NCBI GenBank assembly: GCA_026391475.1
Contig: JAPLED010000080.1
Span: 1 to 36,271 of the forward strand
DNA from: Bacteroidia bacterium
GTDB lineage: Bacteria; Bacteroidota; Bacteroidia; Bacteroidales; VadinHA17
Reading direction: 5' to 3'
Length of the DNA: 36,271 nt
Below, piece by piece: positions 6,176-15,002 of this stretch; position 1 is the first letter of the stretch; every line of letters begins with the position of its first letter. Both the position numbers and the translations under genes were made by a program. The notes beneath the pieces are model-generated. The model was not told the origin of the DNA, searched no databases, and saw only the letters and a list, made by a program, of their open reading frames with translations.

Positions 6176-7495
6176 ATGGGTATGAAAATAATGAAATTCG
6201 GAGGGACATCAGTGGAAAATCCCGACAGGATGAAAGCATTGATACCATTAATAAACGATGACGCCAGAAAAATTGTTGTCTTATCTGCCATGGCCGGCAC
6301 TACAAACAGCCTGGTAGAAATAACCGATTTGTTGTATGCCGATAATATTAATGAGGCATCTCAAAAGAATGAAGTTTTGAGATCAAAATACCATCAGGTT
6401 GTAGAGGAGCTTTTTGCAACAGATACTTTCAGAAAAACCGGACATGAACTGATTGATTCTCATTTCGGGTATATAAGGAATTTTACCCTGAGGGTGTTTA
6501 CAAAGCTTCAGGAAAAAGCAATTCTTGCCCAGGGAGAACTTATATCCACTTCACTATTTCATCTTCTGCTTCAGGAAAGGAATATTAAATCAATTCTTTT
6601 ACCTGCTTTGAGCTTCATGAGAATCGACAAGGATGGAGAACCTGACTCATTCTATATAACAGAAAACATCAAAAGAGAACTTAAAAAACATACTTCTGAA
6701 AAAATAATTATTACACAGGGTTTTATATGCCGGAATGCTTATGGGGAAATCGACAATCTGAAACGCGGAGGCAGTGATTTTACTGCATCATTAATTGGAG
6801 CTGCAGTAAAGGCATCAGAAATACAGATATGGACAGACATAAACGGTTTTCATAATAACGATCCAAGGTTTGTTGAGAATACTAAAGTTGTACGCGAATT
6901 ATCGTTCGATGAGGCAGCTGAACTGGCTTATTTTGGTGCCAAGATCTTGCATCCGTCTAGCGTTAATCCTGCCCGCGAGAAGAACATACCTGTCCGGCTC
7001 AAGAACACAATGGAGCCTGAAGATGCTGGTACTCTGATAACTTCCGGATCCATCCTCCAGGATTATAAAGCTGTAGCGGCAAAAGATGGAATATCAGTAT
7101 TGAGGATCAGATCAGACAGGATGTTAATGGCTTATGGGTTCCTGCGAAAGGTATTCGAGATATTTGAAGCATACAGGACACCCATCGATATGATTACAAC
7201 ATCGGAGATTTCCGTCTCCATTACAATCGATAATCCTCAGTTTCTTAATCAGATAGCAAGAGATCTGAGGGAACTTGGCACTGTGGAGGTTGAAGAGAAC
7301 CTGACAATTGTGTGTATAGTAGGAGACTTCCGTACTGAGCGCACAGGTTCAGCACCTGAAATTTTTGAAGCATTGAACACCATACCTCTTAAAATGATTT
7401 CATACGGTGGAAGCCCAAACAGTCTGTCACTTCTGATTGATTCAACCAACAAAATTGAAGCTTTAAGATTACTCAGTAAACATCTTTTTAATTAG
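6176..7495 (+). CDS. lysC: Aspartate kinase (aspartokinase)
   Basis: A 439-residue monofunctional aspartokinase, which makes 4-phospho-aspartate from aspartate and ATP, the first step towards DAP, lysine, threonine and methionine. The N-terminal KFGGTSVENPDRM is the kinase signature; RGGSDFTASLIGAA near 198-210 is the substrate and nucleotide loop, and WTDINGFHNNDPR follows. The last 130 or so residues form two ACT domains (TTSEISVSITID and later SYGGSPNSLSLLID), which usually bind the feedback amino acid. Starts at 6176 or 6182 are both possible; the latter gives MKIMKFGGTS, closer to relatives. lysA follows after 4 bp, so the two form an operon. Expression is probably controlled by the terminator ending at 6166. 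With lysA next to it, a lysine- or DAP-directed isozyme is likely. Confidence 0.93.
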   Translation: MGMKIMKFGGTSVENPDRMKALIPLINDDARKIVVLSAMAGTTNSLVEITDLLYADNINEASQKNEVLRSKYHQVVEELFATDTFRKTGHELIDSHFGYIRNFTLRVFTKLQEKAILAQGELISTSLFHLLLQERNIKSILLPALSFMRIDKDGEPDSFYITENIKRELKKHTSEKIIITQGFICRNAYGEIDNLKRGGSDFTASLIGAAVKASEIQIWTDINGFHNNDPRFVENTKVVRELSFDEAAELAYFGAKILHPSSVNPAREKNIPVRLKNTMEPEDAGTLITSGSILQDYKAVAAKDGISVLRIRSDRMLMAYGFLRKVFEIFEAYRTPIDMITTSEISVSITIDNPQFLNQIARDLRELGTVEVEENLTIVCIVGDFRTERTGSAPEIFEALNTIPLKMISYGGSPNSLSLLIDSTNKIEALRLLSKHLFN

Positions 7496-7499
7496 AAAA

Positions 7500-8648
7500 A
7501 TGATTAATAATAAAACCATAGAAAAATTCAGAGAAATTGAAACTCCGTTTTATTACTATGATCTTGACGTTTTAAGATCTACCCTTGATGTTGTAAAAAA
7601 AGAATCAGAAAACTCAGGATATAAAGTACATTATGCTGTAAAGGCCAACTCAAATCCCAGAATCCTTAAAATCATTTCTTCTTATGGGTTCGGTGCCGAT
7701 TGTGTAAGCTGGAATGAAATAGCGGCTGCAATAAAAGCGGGTTTTAGTCCTTCAGAGATTGTTTTTGCCGGAGTCGGTAAAACCGATAAAGATATTGGGG
7801 CGGCACTTAAGGAAGATATTTTTTGTTTTAACTGCGAGTCATTACAGGAAATTGAGGTTATTGATCAGTTAGCTTCAAAGCAGAAAAAAACTGCCCGCAT
7901 CGCATTGAGGATCAATCCATACATAGAGGCTCATACCCATAAGTATATAACTACCGGTATTGAGGAGAGTAAGTTCGGAATCAATACATGGGAGCTCGAA
8001 GAGGTAATAAAAAGATTACCATCCCTGAAAAATATAAGATTGATCGGCATGCATTTTCATATTGGTTCTCAAATTACGAGAATGTCGGTATTCAAAAGTC
8101 TGTGCGCCCGTATAAACGAGCTTCAGATTTGGTTTTCTTCACGTAGTATTGATCTGAAAATTATTAATGTCGGTGGCGGATTCGGAATTGATTATGAAAA
8201 TCCTGATAAAAGCCCCCTGTTTGAAGATTATTTTTCATTACTCAACGAGTTCATTGACCTTTTACCCGGACAAACGCTCCACATGGAACCGGGTCGCTCC
8301 ATAATCGGACAGTGCGGAAGCCTCATTTCCAGGGTTCTGTTCATAAAAAATGGCAGTAATACTCTCTTTGCCATCATTGATGCAGGGATGACTGATCTGA
8401 TCAGACCGGCTCTCTACCAGGCTCATCATAAAATAGAAAACCTTACTTCAGCCGGAAATATCTATCGCTATGATGTTGTCGGACCAGTTTGTGAATCATC
8501 AGATACCTTTGCGAAACATATTGAACTTCCCGAAACCAGGCGGGGCGATATAATTGCAATACGGTCAGCCGGAGCATATGGAGAAGCAATGGCTTCAAGA
8601 TATAATCTCAGAGATCTTCCTCCTTCTGTCTTTTCCGATGATTTATAA
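7500..8648 (+). CDS. lysA: Diaminopimelate decarboxylase
   Basis: A 382-residue fold-type III PLP enzyme that decarboxylates meso-diaminopimelate to lysine, the last step of the pathway. VHYAVKANSN holds the PLP lysine Lys48; MHFHIGSQI, GGGFGIDY and EPGRSIIGQCG are the usual phosphate- and substrate-binding segments; GPVCESSDTF carries the active-site Cys and Glu contributed across the dimer. Length is a little below the common 400-420 residues, but all motifs are present. It begins 4 bp after the aspartokinase stop and shares its transcript. The gene ends 12 bp from the end of the convergent amino acid permease, with no room for a separate terminator. Arginine decarboxylase relatives lack this CESSD context, so lysA is secure. 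Confidence 0.93.
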   Translation: MINNKTIEKFREIETPFYYYDLDVLRSTLDVVKKESENSGYKVHYAVKANSNPRILKIISSYGFGADCVSWNEIAAAIKAGFSPSEIVFAGVGKTDKDIGAALKEDIFCFNCESLQEIEVIDQLASKQKKTARIALRINPYIEAHTHKYITTGIEESKFGINTWELEEVIKRLPSLKNIRLIGMHFHIGSQITRMSVFKSLCARINELQIWFSSRSIDLKIINVGGGFGIDYENPDKSPLFEDYFSLLNEFIDLLPGQTLHMEPGRSIIGQCGSLISRVLFIKNGSNTLFAIIDAGMTDLIRPALYQAHHKIENLTSAGNIYRYDVVGPVCESSDTFAKHIELPETRRGDIIAIRSAGAYGEAMASRYNLRDLPPSVFSDDL

Positions 8649-8660
8649 GCCGTTTAGTGC

Positions 8661-10256
8661 TCACGACTCCGGTGTATTCTGTCTGATCTTACTATGCTTT
8701 ATCCCGTAGAAGAAATAGATAACGAATCCGATAGCCATCCAGATAAAAAGCCTCAACCATGTATCAAGAGGTAATGCTGCCATCTGAAGGAAGCAAATAG
8801 ACGCACCAAGTATTGGAACCAGAGGAACCCATGGTGTTTTAAATGGCCGTTCAATATCTGGTTTTGATTTTCTTAAGACCATTACACTGATACAAACTAT
8901 TATAAAAGCCAGAAGAGTGCCGATTGAAACCAATTCCCCGAGGATACTTATCGGAAGTATACCTGCTATGATCATTGCAACGGTACCGGTAATGATTGTA
9001 CTGATATATGGAGTCCTGAACCTGGGATGAACCTTTGAAAATACCGGGGGCAACAAACCATCTTTTGACATTGAGTAAAAGATCCTTGGCTGGCCCAAAA
9101 GCATAACAAGAATAACAGAACTTAAACCGGCGATTGCAGCAATCTTGACAATAGGTCTCAGCCAGAACATCCCCTTGCCCATCGCATCTACGCCAACTGC
9201 TACCGGATCAGCAACATTTAAAGTGGTGTAACTTACAATACCTGTCAGTACTATTGCAACAAGAATATATAGAACTGTGGAAATCCCTAAAGAACCAAGA
9301 ATACCAATCGGCATATCGCGCTGAGGATTTTTAGCCTCCTGTGCAGCAGTCGAAACTGCATCAAAACCAATGTATGCAAAGAAAATTACACCCGCACCTC
9401 TCAGAACACCACTGATACCAAACTTACCAAACTCCTGACTATAAGCTTTCAACCAACCCCATAATGAGCCATATTCAGATATCGGAGTAGCTTCAACTTT
9501 ATTGACAGGTATAAAAGGATGCCAGTTCACTGATTTAACAAACATGAAACCAATGGCTATAAACAATATAATAACCGATACTTTGGTAATTACCATTACG
9601 TTATTGAAATTAGCTGATTCCCGGATACCAATCACCAGCAAAGTTGTCAATAATGCAACTATAAACATTGCAGGAAGATTCAGAACACATGTAACATGAG
9701 CCAAAGAATCAACATGAACTCCTGAAGCGGCAAGTGTCTGAGCAAAAGTATCTGTAAGAGGTTTCCACCCCATTTCGGGGACATTAACCAGCACAGAGCC
9801 CGAGGCTCCCGTAAATTGTGGTGGTATAAATATGTGAAGATCTTTGAGAAAACTTACAACATACCCCGACCATCCGACAGCAACTGTTGATGCAGCAAAC
9901 AGGTATTCAAGTATGAGGTCCCAGCCGATGATCCATGCCAGAAATTCACCAAGAGTAGCATAAGAATATGTATAAGCACTCCCTGCGATCGGGATCATTG
10001 AAGCAAATTCGGCATAACACAAACCTGCAAAACCGCATGCAAGTCCTGAAATAATAAAAGATAAAACAATACCAGGACCAGCATACTGGGCTGCAGCCTG
10101 ACCGGTCAGGACAAAAATACCTGCACCAATAATGGCTCCGATTCCTAAAGTTGTAAGATTCAGTGGTGTAAGAGTTCTTTTTAAACCACCTGATTCCTGA
10201 GATTCACTGAATAACTGTGGAAGTGGTTTTGTGAGGAATAACCGGTTTTTTGCCAT
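8661..10256 (-). CDS. APC-superfamily amino acid permease (CAT/YfnA type)
   Basis: A 531-residue inner-membrane transporter with twelve or more hydrophobic segments. The N-terminal TTLGIGAIIGAGIFVLTG is the unwound first helix of APC transporters that binds the amino-acid backbone, and FFAYIGFDAVSTAAQEAKNP is the conserved helix-6 segment with the FDAVS/AQEAKNP pattern of the cationic amino acid transporter group. An extended loop (about residues 140-190) lies between early helices. Members of this group import amino acids, often basic ones, by proton symport. Its 3' end meets that of lysA with a 12-bp gap, so a link to lysine uptake is tempting but is only inference. A TACGTTTG -7 element lies upstream on its own strand. 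Confidence 0.85.
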   Translation of the reverse strand: MAKNRLFLTKPLPQLFSESQESGGLKRTLTPLNLTTLGIGAIIGAGIFVLTGQAAAQYAGPGIVLSFIISGLACGFAGLCYAEFASMIPIAGSAYTYSYATLGEFLAWIIGWDLILEYLFAASTVAVGWSGYVVSFLKDLHIFIPPQFTGASGSVLVNVPEMGWKPLTDTFAQTLAASGVHVDSLAHVTCVLNLPAMFIVALLTTLLVIGIRESANFNNVMVITKVSVIILFIAIGFMFVKSVNWHPFIPVNKVEATPISEYGSLWGWLKAYSQEFGKFGISGVLRGAGVIFFAYIGFDAVSTAAQEAKNPQRDMPIGILGSLGISTVLYILVAIVLTGIVSYTTLNVADPVAVGVDAMGKGMFWLRPIVKIAAIAGLSSVILVMLLGQPRIFYSMSKDGLLPPVFSKVHPRFRTPYISTIITGTVAMIIAGILPISILGELVSIGTLLAFIIVCISVMVLRKSKPDIERPFKTPWVPLVPILGASICFLQMAALPLDTWLRLFIWMAIGFVIYFFYGIKHSKIRQNTPES

Positions 10257-10296
10257 CTGGTTTGTTTAAGAGGTTCGGATTAAAGTATAATTATTA

Positions 10297-10304
10297 CAAA
10301 CGTA
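10297..10304 (-). promoter_or_regulatory. Candidate -7 promoter element for the permease
   Basis: On the minus strand TACGTTTG matches TAnnTTTG, 40 bp upstream of the permease start. No clear -33 element at the usual spacing. Confidence 0.4.
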
Positions 10305-10488
10305 ACTTTTTTTTTGTAAAATAAAATATATTATCCTAAAGTAAAACCAGCCGGTTTTTCCTGCAATCGTTTTTTACAAATTTTTAACATTTTATTCACC
10401 GCATTAACAAATTATCTCCGCAGTATTTGCGGCGTAAATTGCAGCTATTCTCCGCAAAGAACGTTTTTTTGTTTACAGGTAACGAGAA

Positions 10489-10535
10489 GATTGGCAAAGG
10501 ATATGGTCTTCAGACCTCATTATCTTTTGCCAATC
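10489..10535. repeat. Long near-perfect inverted repeat (15-bp arms)
   Basis: GATTGGCAAAGGATA (10489-10503) pairs with TATCTTTTGCCAATC (10521-10535) with one G-U, and an inner GGTCT/AGACC stem closes the centre. It lies 33 bp downstream of the lipoprotein stop (minus strand). No U-run follows on either strand, so it is not a standard terminator. It might be a processing site, a protein target or a small mobile remnant. Confidence 0.7.
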
Positions 10536-10567
10536 GAATTTATCCGATTTTGAAATAGTACCGATAA

Positions 10568-11314
10568 TTATTTTCCCGCCCTGAGATTATACAACTCCTG
10601 CCAGCCCTCTGTCCCTGAGTCTGCTGCGGGTTGTGGCTTATCTGCGGCTTTTCTTTCAAGCTTTTTAATAACAACCGCCCTGGATATTCTTCCAATACTC
10701 TTGCCATGTGGTACATAATCAACCCAGGCAACAAACCTGTTAATCTGATTAGGTAATATTTCAGGTGTGCGGACAAACCCTACATCTTCATTGCGCAAGG
10801 TATAATTGTCGTGATCCTGTTCCCATACATCTACATAAAAAACAAATGGGTCGAGATTGGAAAACACAACTATTCCATTAGCATCGGTAAATCCTTCAGA
10901 AATTATATTTGTCTGGGCGTCCCAATCGGTTATTGAAGAATAGAGAATTACACTTGCATTTTCAACTGTATATTCATTATAGTATTCGCGAACCTCAATT
11001 TCGAGAAGAGTCGGTATCATCACCTCAAGAGTCAATGTTGCCTTATCATCTAAACCGCCTTTCGAAATTGCAGTTAATGTTACTTCAAATGTACCTGTTC
11101 CGGTATAAATATGGTTGGGATTTTCATCATTGGAAATATATCCATCGCCAAAATCCCATTCAAATTTTTTAGCATTTTGAGAATCATTTGTAAAAAGCAC
11201 CTCATGCCCAACTTCGGGTTCAATTGTATCGGTATGGAAATGAGCCTCCGGTGTCGAATCGCATGAGAGGAGAATGAGAGGCAGAACCAGAGAAATGTAT
11301 ATAATCCTTTTCAT
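10568..11314 (-). CDS. PKD-domain lipoprotein
   Basis: A 248-residue secreted lipoprotein. The signal peptide ends in the lipobox LLSC, so Cys18 would be lipidated. Residues about 22-100 form a PKD domain: FEWDFGDG near 51-58 and the HIYTGTGTFEVTLTA strand are the hallmark. Residues about 102-200 (LEIEVREYY ... ASVILY ... GFTDANGIVVFSNLDP) resemble a carboxypeptidase-regulatory-like or transthyretin-like beta-sandwich. The tail is Lys/Ala/Pro-rich. Such proteins are anchored in the outer membrane or on the cell surface and mediate binding; no catalytic motif is visible. It is transcribed away from thrS, and heptamer repeats occupy the divergent promoter region. The ligand is unknown. Confidence 0.82.
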   Translation of the reverse strand: MKRIIYISLVLPLILLSCDSTPEAHFHTDTIEPEVGHEVLFTNDSQNAKKFEWDFGDGYISNDENPNHIYTGTGTFEVTLTAISKGGLDDKATLTLEVMIPTLLEIEVREYYNEYTVENASVILYSSITDWDAQTNIISEGFTDANGIVVFSNLDPFVFYVDVWEQDHDNYTLRNEDVGFVRTPEILPNQINRFVAWVDYVPHGKSIGRISRAVVIKKLERKAADKPQPAADSGTEGWQELYNLRAGK

Positions 11315-11375
11315 TATTTTATTATTAATTGTTTGAAATTATAAATTCAAAATACGTGCCATGTTTTAATAAATC

Positions 11376-11424
11376 AGTCGGAAGTCCGAAGTCCGAAGTC
11401 GGAAATCCGACGTCAGAAGTTTGA
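11376..11424. repeat. Heptamer tandem repeat, seven AGTCCGA-like units
   Basis: Consecutive 7-bp units AGTCGGA, AGTCCGA, AGTCCGA, AGTCGGA, AATCCGA, CGTCAGA, AGTTTGA. An inverted partner, (TTCCGAC)x2, lies at 11459-11472, so the transcript could fold into a hairpin with a loop of about 35 nt or more. It sits between the divergent lipoprotein and thrS genes. Confidence 0.8.
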
Positions 11425-11458
11425 ATATTGACATCTGGATAAGACATTTTCTTTCAAC

Positions 11459-11472
11459 TTCCGACTTCCGAC
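11459..11472. repeat. Inverted heptamer pair (TTCCGAC x2)
   Basis: Two units complementary to the GTCGGAA/GTCCGAA array at 11376-11424. Together they form an inverted pair upstream of thrS. Confidence 0.65.
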
Positions 11473-11511
11473 TACAATACCGTTAACACTGATTAGTTAC
11501 AAAATTATAAT

Positions 11512-11519
11512 TATCTTTG
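11512..11519 (+). promoter_or_regulatory. Candidate -7 promoter element for the thrS operon
   Basis: TATCTTTG matches TAnnTTTG and lies 25 bp before the thrS ATG, giving a leader of under 20 nt. A -33 element is not obvious. With so short a leader, no T-box or other leader control of thrS is possible from this start. Confidence 0.45.
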
Positions 11520-11544
11520 CACTCCATAAAAAGAAGCTTTCAGA

Positions 11545-13485
11545 ATGATAAAGATAACTTTTCCTGACGGAACTGCAAGAGAATATAAAAATGGAATCAG
11601 CAGTCTCGAAATCGCAGAACAGATTAGTCCGCGGTTGGCAAAAGAAGTATATGCTGCCACTGTAAATGGTGAGATCAGGGATCTTACAAGACCTATTGAC
11701 CATGATGCCACACTTAAACTTCATAAGTGGGAAGATGAAGCTGCAAAGCATGCATTCTGGCATTCTTCAGCCCACCTTATGGCAGAAGCTCTGGAATCTT
11801 TATATCCGGGTATGAAATTTGGCATTGGTCCTGCTATTGAGAATGGTTTCTACTATGATGTTGATCCAGGTGATGAAAGGGTGATTACAGAAGCTGATCT
11901 TCAGACTATTGAGAACAGGATGAAAGAGCTTGCAGCTAAAAACCTCACTTTCAGTAGAAGAGAAGTTAGCAAGAAGGAAGCTCTCTATATTTTTAAAAAG
12001 AAAAGTGATGAATACAAGACTGAGCTTATAAGCGAACTTGCTGACGGAACAATAACATTATATACACAGGGCAATTTTACCGATCTCTGCAGGGGGCCAC
12101 ATCTTCCTTCAACTGAACCGTTAAAAGCCATCAAGCTGTTAAGTGTTGCCGGAGCCTATTGGCGTGGGAATGAGAAACGCAAGATGTTAACAAGGATTTA
12201 TGGTATCACTTTTCCAAAACAAAAACTCCTTGACGATTACCTGGTTTTTCTTGAAGAGGCAAAAAGAAGGGATCACCGGAGAATTGGTAAGGAACTTGAA
12301 CTATTTACCTTCTCACAAAAAGTCGGAATGGGACTTCCATTATGGCTGCCAAAAGGGTCAGATATACGACAGAATTTAATCAATTTCCTGACCGGTGTAC
12401 TCAGGAAAAGAGGGTATAAAATTGTAACTACCCCGCATATCGGAAACGTGAATTTATACAAGACTTCAGGCCATTTCGAAAAATATGGTGCCGATTCCTT
12501 TCAACCGATTTCAACTCCGCAGGAAGGCGAACAGTTTATGCTCAAACCCATGAACTGCCCGCACCACTGCGAGATTTACAATGCTACCCCCCACTCCTAT
12601 AAAGATATGCCACTCCGAATGGCGGAATTTGGAACAGTGTACAGGTATGAACAGAGTGGTGAGTTACATGGACTTACCAGGGTCAGAAGTTTCACCCAGG
12701 ACGATGCTCATCACTTTTGCAGACCCGACCAGCTTAGAGAAGAGTTTAAAAGTATTATCGACCTGATATTATACATATTTAAGATCCTTAATTTCAATGA
12801 TTTTACTGCCCAGATTTCGTTACGTGACCCAAATAACAAGCAGAAGTATATCGGATCAGATGAAAACTGGGAAAGAGCGGAACGCGAAATTATTGAAGCC
12901 GCCGCAGAGAAAAACCTTGAGACGACAGTAGTTACCGGAGAGGCTGCATTCTATGGCCCAAAACTCGATTTTATGGTAAAAGATGCCATCGGAAGAAAAT
13001 GGCAATTAGGTACAATCCAGGTTGACTACAACCTTCCAGAGAGGTTCGATCTTACATACAACGGCAGCGATAACCAGAAGCACAGACCGGTTATGATCCA
13101 CAGGACAATTTTCGGATCGTTGGAACGGTTTGTTGCAGTTCTGATCGAAAATACCGCAGGAAAATTTCCACTCTGGCTTGCACCGGAAAAAGCAGTCATC
13201 TTGCCAATAAGTGAAAAATTCAATGATTATGCGGGAAAAGTTTTGGAAATTCTAAATAATTCCGATATTTGCACACTGATTGACGAGAGAAGTGAAAAGA
13301 TAGGTAAGAAGATCAGGGATAATGAATTAAAGAGGATTCCTTACCTTCTTATAATAGGCGAAAAAGAGGTTGAAAACGAAACAATCGCTGTCCGGAAGCA
13401 GGGTGAGGGTGATAAAGGGAGCATGAAAATTGAAGAATTTGTGAGTTTTATTAACTCTGAGATCAAAAAAGAAATTGCATTTTAA
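11545..13485 (+). CDS. thrS: Threonyl-tRNA synthetase
   Basis: A 646-residue class II synthetase that charges tRNA-Thr, full-length for the family. In order: TGS domain (about 1-62); the editing domain with HSSAH (73-77) and [10 protein letters not shown], which hydrolyses Ser-tRNA-Thr; the catalytic core with zinc ligands Cys338 (MNCPHH), His389 (DDAHHF) and His519 (VMIHRTIFG); motif 3 around GSLERF; and an anticodon-binding domain from about 545 to the end. All metal and editing residues are present. It is the first gene of thrS-infC-rpmI-rplT, an arrangement conserved widely in bacteria, with infC 48 bp downstream. Confidence 0.98.
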   Translation: MIKITFPDGTAREYKNGISSLEIAEQISPRLAKEVYAATVNGEIRDLTRPIDHDATLKLHKWEDEAAKHAFWHSSAHLMAEALESLYPGMKFGIGPAIENGFYYDVDPGDERVITEADLQTIENRMKELAAKNLTFSRREVSKKEALYIFKKKSDEYKTELISELADGTITLYTQGNFTDLCRGPHLPSTEPLKAIKLLSVAGAYWRGNEKRKMLTRIYGITFPKQKLLDDYLVFLEEAKRRDHRRIGKELELFTFSQKVGMGLPLWLPKGSDIRQNLINFLTGVLRKRGYKIVTTPHIGNVNLYKTSGHFEKYGADSFQPISTPQEGEQFMLKPMNCPHHCEIYNATPHSYKDMPLRMAEFGTVYRYEQSGELHGLTRVRSFTQDDAHHFCRPDQLREEFKSIIDLILYIFKILNFNDFTAQISLRDPNNKQKYIGSDENWERAEREIIEAAAEKNLETTVVTGEAAFYGPKLDFMVKDAIGRKWQLGTIQVDYNLPERFDLTYNGSDNQKHRPVMIHRTIFGSLERFVAVLIENTAGKFPLWLAPEKAVILPISEKFNDYAGKVLEILNNSDICTLIDERSEKIGKKIRDNELKRIPYLLIIGEKEVENETIAVRKQGEGDKGSMKIEEFVSFINSEIKKEIAF

Positions 13486-13518
13486 TGCACGATAAGTAAT
13501 TCTAGTATTAACAAAAAT

Positions 13519-13525
13519 AAGGAGG
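13519..13525 (+). promoter_or_regulatory. Strong Shine-Dalgarno that fixes the infC AUA start
   Basis: AAGGAGG lies 8 bp before the ATA at 13534. Shine-Dalgarno sites are rare in this window, as in Bacteroidota generally, so a near-perfect one here is notable. The next downstream candidate starts (ATT 13588, ATC 13600, GTG 13612) are too far from it. Confidence 0.8.
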
Positions 13526-13533
13526 AAAGAGCT

Positions 13534-14082
13534 ATAGCTTTACCAATAAGGCGAAGCCCGGCAAGGGTTACCCAGCCGGCTCACAAAATTAATCACAGGA
13601 TCGCTGCAAAAGTGGTCAGAGTAGTCGGTGAAGAAATAGAAGCGGAAGTAATGAGTATCCAGGATGCTCTGAAGCTGGCCGACAATCTCGAACTCGATCT
13701 TGTTGAAATTTCTCCCAATGCGGATCCCCCTGTTTGTAGAATTGTTGATTATCAGAAGTTTCTTTATCAGCAGAAAAAAAAGCAGAAAGAGATGAAGGCC
13801 AAAACATCAAAGGTTGTGGTGAAGGAGATAAGATTTGGCCCAAATACTGATGATCATGATTATAATTTTAAGCTTAAACATGCAATGAGGTTCCTCGAAG
13901 AGGGAGCAAAAGTCAGAGCTTATGTGTTCTTTAAAGGAAGATCTATTTTATTCAAGGAACAGGGTGAAGTATTGTTATTACGCTTTGCCAACGACCTTGA
14001 AGAATACGGGAAAGTAGAACAACTTCCAAGACTTGAAGGGAAACGGATGATAGTATCCTTTTCGCCGAAAAAGAAAAAATAG
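13534..14082 (+). CDS. infC: Translation initiation factor IF-3, AUA start codon
   Basis: With the ATA at 13534 as start this is 182 residues, the normal IF-3 length. A start at the GTG 13612 would remove 26 residues, including the conserved N-terminal PAHKINHRI segment that precedes the N-domain. The N-domain holds [20 protein letters not shown] and [20 protein letters not shown]; a Lys-rich linker ([14 protein letters not shown]) leads to the C-domain with [20 protein letters not shown] and FFKGR. IF-3 binds the 30S subunit, blocks premature 50S joining and rejects non-canonical start codons, so its own non-AUG start allows autoregulation, as known for E. coli infC (AUU). The codon is preceded by AAGGAGG. 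rpmI follows 26 bp downstream. Confidence 0.92.
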   Translation: MALPIRRSPARVTQPAHKINHRIAAKVVRVVGEEIEAEVMSIQDALKLADNLELDLVEISPNADPPVCRIVDYQKFLYQQKKKQKEMKAKTSKVVVKEIRFGPNTDDHDYNFKLKHAMRFLEEGAKVRAYVFFKGRSILFKEQGEVLLLRFANDLEEYGKVEQLPRLEGKRMIVSFSPKKKK

Positions 14083-14108
14083 TTTTTTAATATATTTGAT
14101 AGAGAGAA

Positions 14109-14306
14109 ATGCCAAAAATGAAGACTAATCCCGGTGCAAAGAAAAGATTTTCTCTGACCGGAACAGGAAAGATCAAGCGTAGACATGCATTTAAAAGCCA
14201 TATCCTGACAAAAAAAGCAACCAAACGTAAGAGAAATCTTACCTATGGAACTCTGGTTCACAAAACAGATCTTAAAAACGTCAAGCTGTTGCTCGCAATG
14301 AAATAA
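14109..14306 (+). CDS. rpmI: 50S ribosomal protein bL35
   Basis: A 65-residue, very basic protein starting [14 protein letters not shown], with the [19 protein letters not shown] core typical of bL35 of the large subunit. It has full family length. It lies between infC and rplT as in most bacteria. The 97-bp gap to rplT is larger than the others in the operon and contains a small GTCTT/AAGAC hairpin; L20 is known to repress this operon in E. coli and Bacillus by binding leader RNA, but no convincing L20 target can be picked out by eye. Confidence 0.97.
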   Translation: MPKMKTNPGAKKRFSLTGTGKIKRRHAFKSHILTKKATKRKRNLTYGTLVHKTDLKNVKLLLAMK

Positions 14307-14403
14307 TTGTTAAACGCATTGATAAAATTAATTATAGTATTAACAGATTGTTCAGCAATTAAGAGTCTTTTATAAGACCGCTGACATTCAAAAAAGATGA
14401 GTT

Positions 14404-14748
14404 ATGCCAAGATCAGTAAATGCAGTTGCTTCAAGGGCCAGAAGAAAAAAGGTTCTTAAGCAGACAAAAGGAAACTTCGGATCACGAAGAAATGTAATAA
14501 CAGTTGCAAAGAATACCCTCGACAAAGGATTAGGGTATGCATACCGCGACAGGAAAAAGAAGAAAGGCCTGTTCAGGGCTTTATGGATTCAAAGGATTAA
14601 TGCAGGTGTACGTCAGTACGATATGAGCTATTCTGAATTTATCGGGAAAGTTGCTTTAAAGGGAATCACCCTAAACAGAAAAACCCTTGCCGACCTGGCA
14701 ATGAACCACCCTGAAGCTTTTAAAGCAATCGTAGAAAAAGTTAAATAA
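14404..14748 (+). CDS. rplT: 50S ribosomal protein bL20
   Basis: A 114-residue basic protein, full-length. [20 protein letters not shown] opens the long N-terminal helix that threads into 23S rRNA, and the C-terminal globular part has [20 protein letters not shown] and [13 protein letters not shown]. bL20 is needed for early 50S assembly. It is the last gene of the operon and is followed 22 bp later by a strong terminator. Confidence 0.98.
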   Translation: MPRSVNAVASRARRKKVLKQTKGNFGSRRNVITVAKNTLDKGLGYAYRDRKKKKGLFRALWIQRINAGVRQYDMSYSEFIGKVALKGITLNRKTLADLAMNHPEAFKAIVEKVK

Positions 14749-14763
14749 TAGAAATTCTATTAT

Positions 14764-14797
14764 AAAAAAAGGACATGCGAAAACATGTCCTTTTTTA
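14764..14797. terminator. Bidirectional intrinsic terminator between rplT and lepB
   Basis: The stem GGACATG (14771-14777) / CATGTCC (14784-14790) with loop CGAAAA is flanked by seven A on the left and six T on the right. It ends the thrS-rplT operon on plus. On minus the same hairpin is followed by a T-run and could end the convergent dapB-lepB transcript. Confidence 0.9.
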
Positions 14798-14810
14798 TTA
14801 TCTCTTTTTT

Positions 14811-15000
14811 ACCTCTCCCTAAATCCCTCTTTGCTATTATCTCCTCACCCTAAACCGAGCGAAGCCGCCGAAGGCAATCCCTCTCCTGAAGGAGATGGAC
14901 TTATCTATTTGATAATCTTTCTATTACCCCTTTCTCTTTTAGGAGAAGGGGGCTGGGGGATGAGGTAAATAAACTGGGAGAATGGGCAGGGGGATGAGGT
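14811..15000. repeat. C/G-rich intergenic repeat block with two GGGGGATGAGGT copies
   Basis: The 3' gap between rplT and lepB is filled with CTC/GAG-rich sequence. It contains CCCTCTCC and GAAGGAGA segments around 14880-14893; CCCCTTTCTC (about 14927-14936) facing GGAGAAGGGGG (14942-14952), which can form a hairpin; and an exact 12-bp direct repeat GGGGGATGAGGT at 14955-14966 and 14989-15000. It looks like several copies of a palindromic interspersed repeat. No gene is visible. Confidence 0.6.
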
Positions 15001-15002
15001 TT

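Larger units (their letters stand above)
10257..10567. other. Structured intergenic region between permease and lipoprotein gene
   Basis: No protein gene is visible. Near the permease is its candidate promoter. In the middle, CCGCA (10418-10422), TGCGG (10428-10432) and CCGCAAA (10452-10458) offer two mutually exclusive hairpins, and a run of seven T follows at 10464-10470 on plus. At 10489-10535 there is a long hairpin. The combination could mark a small RNA or a regulatory leader, but nothing identifies a known RNA family. Confidence 0.4.
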
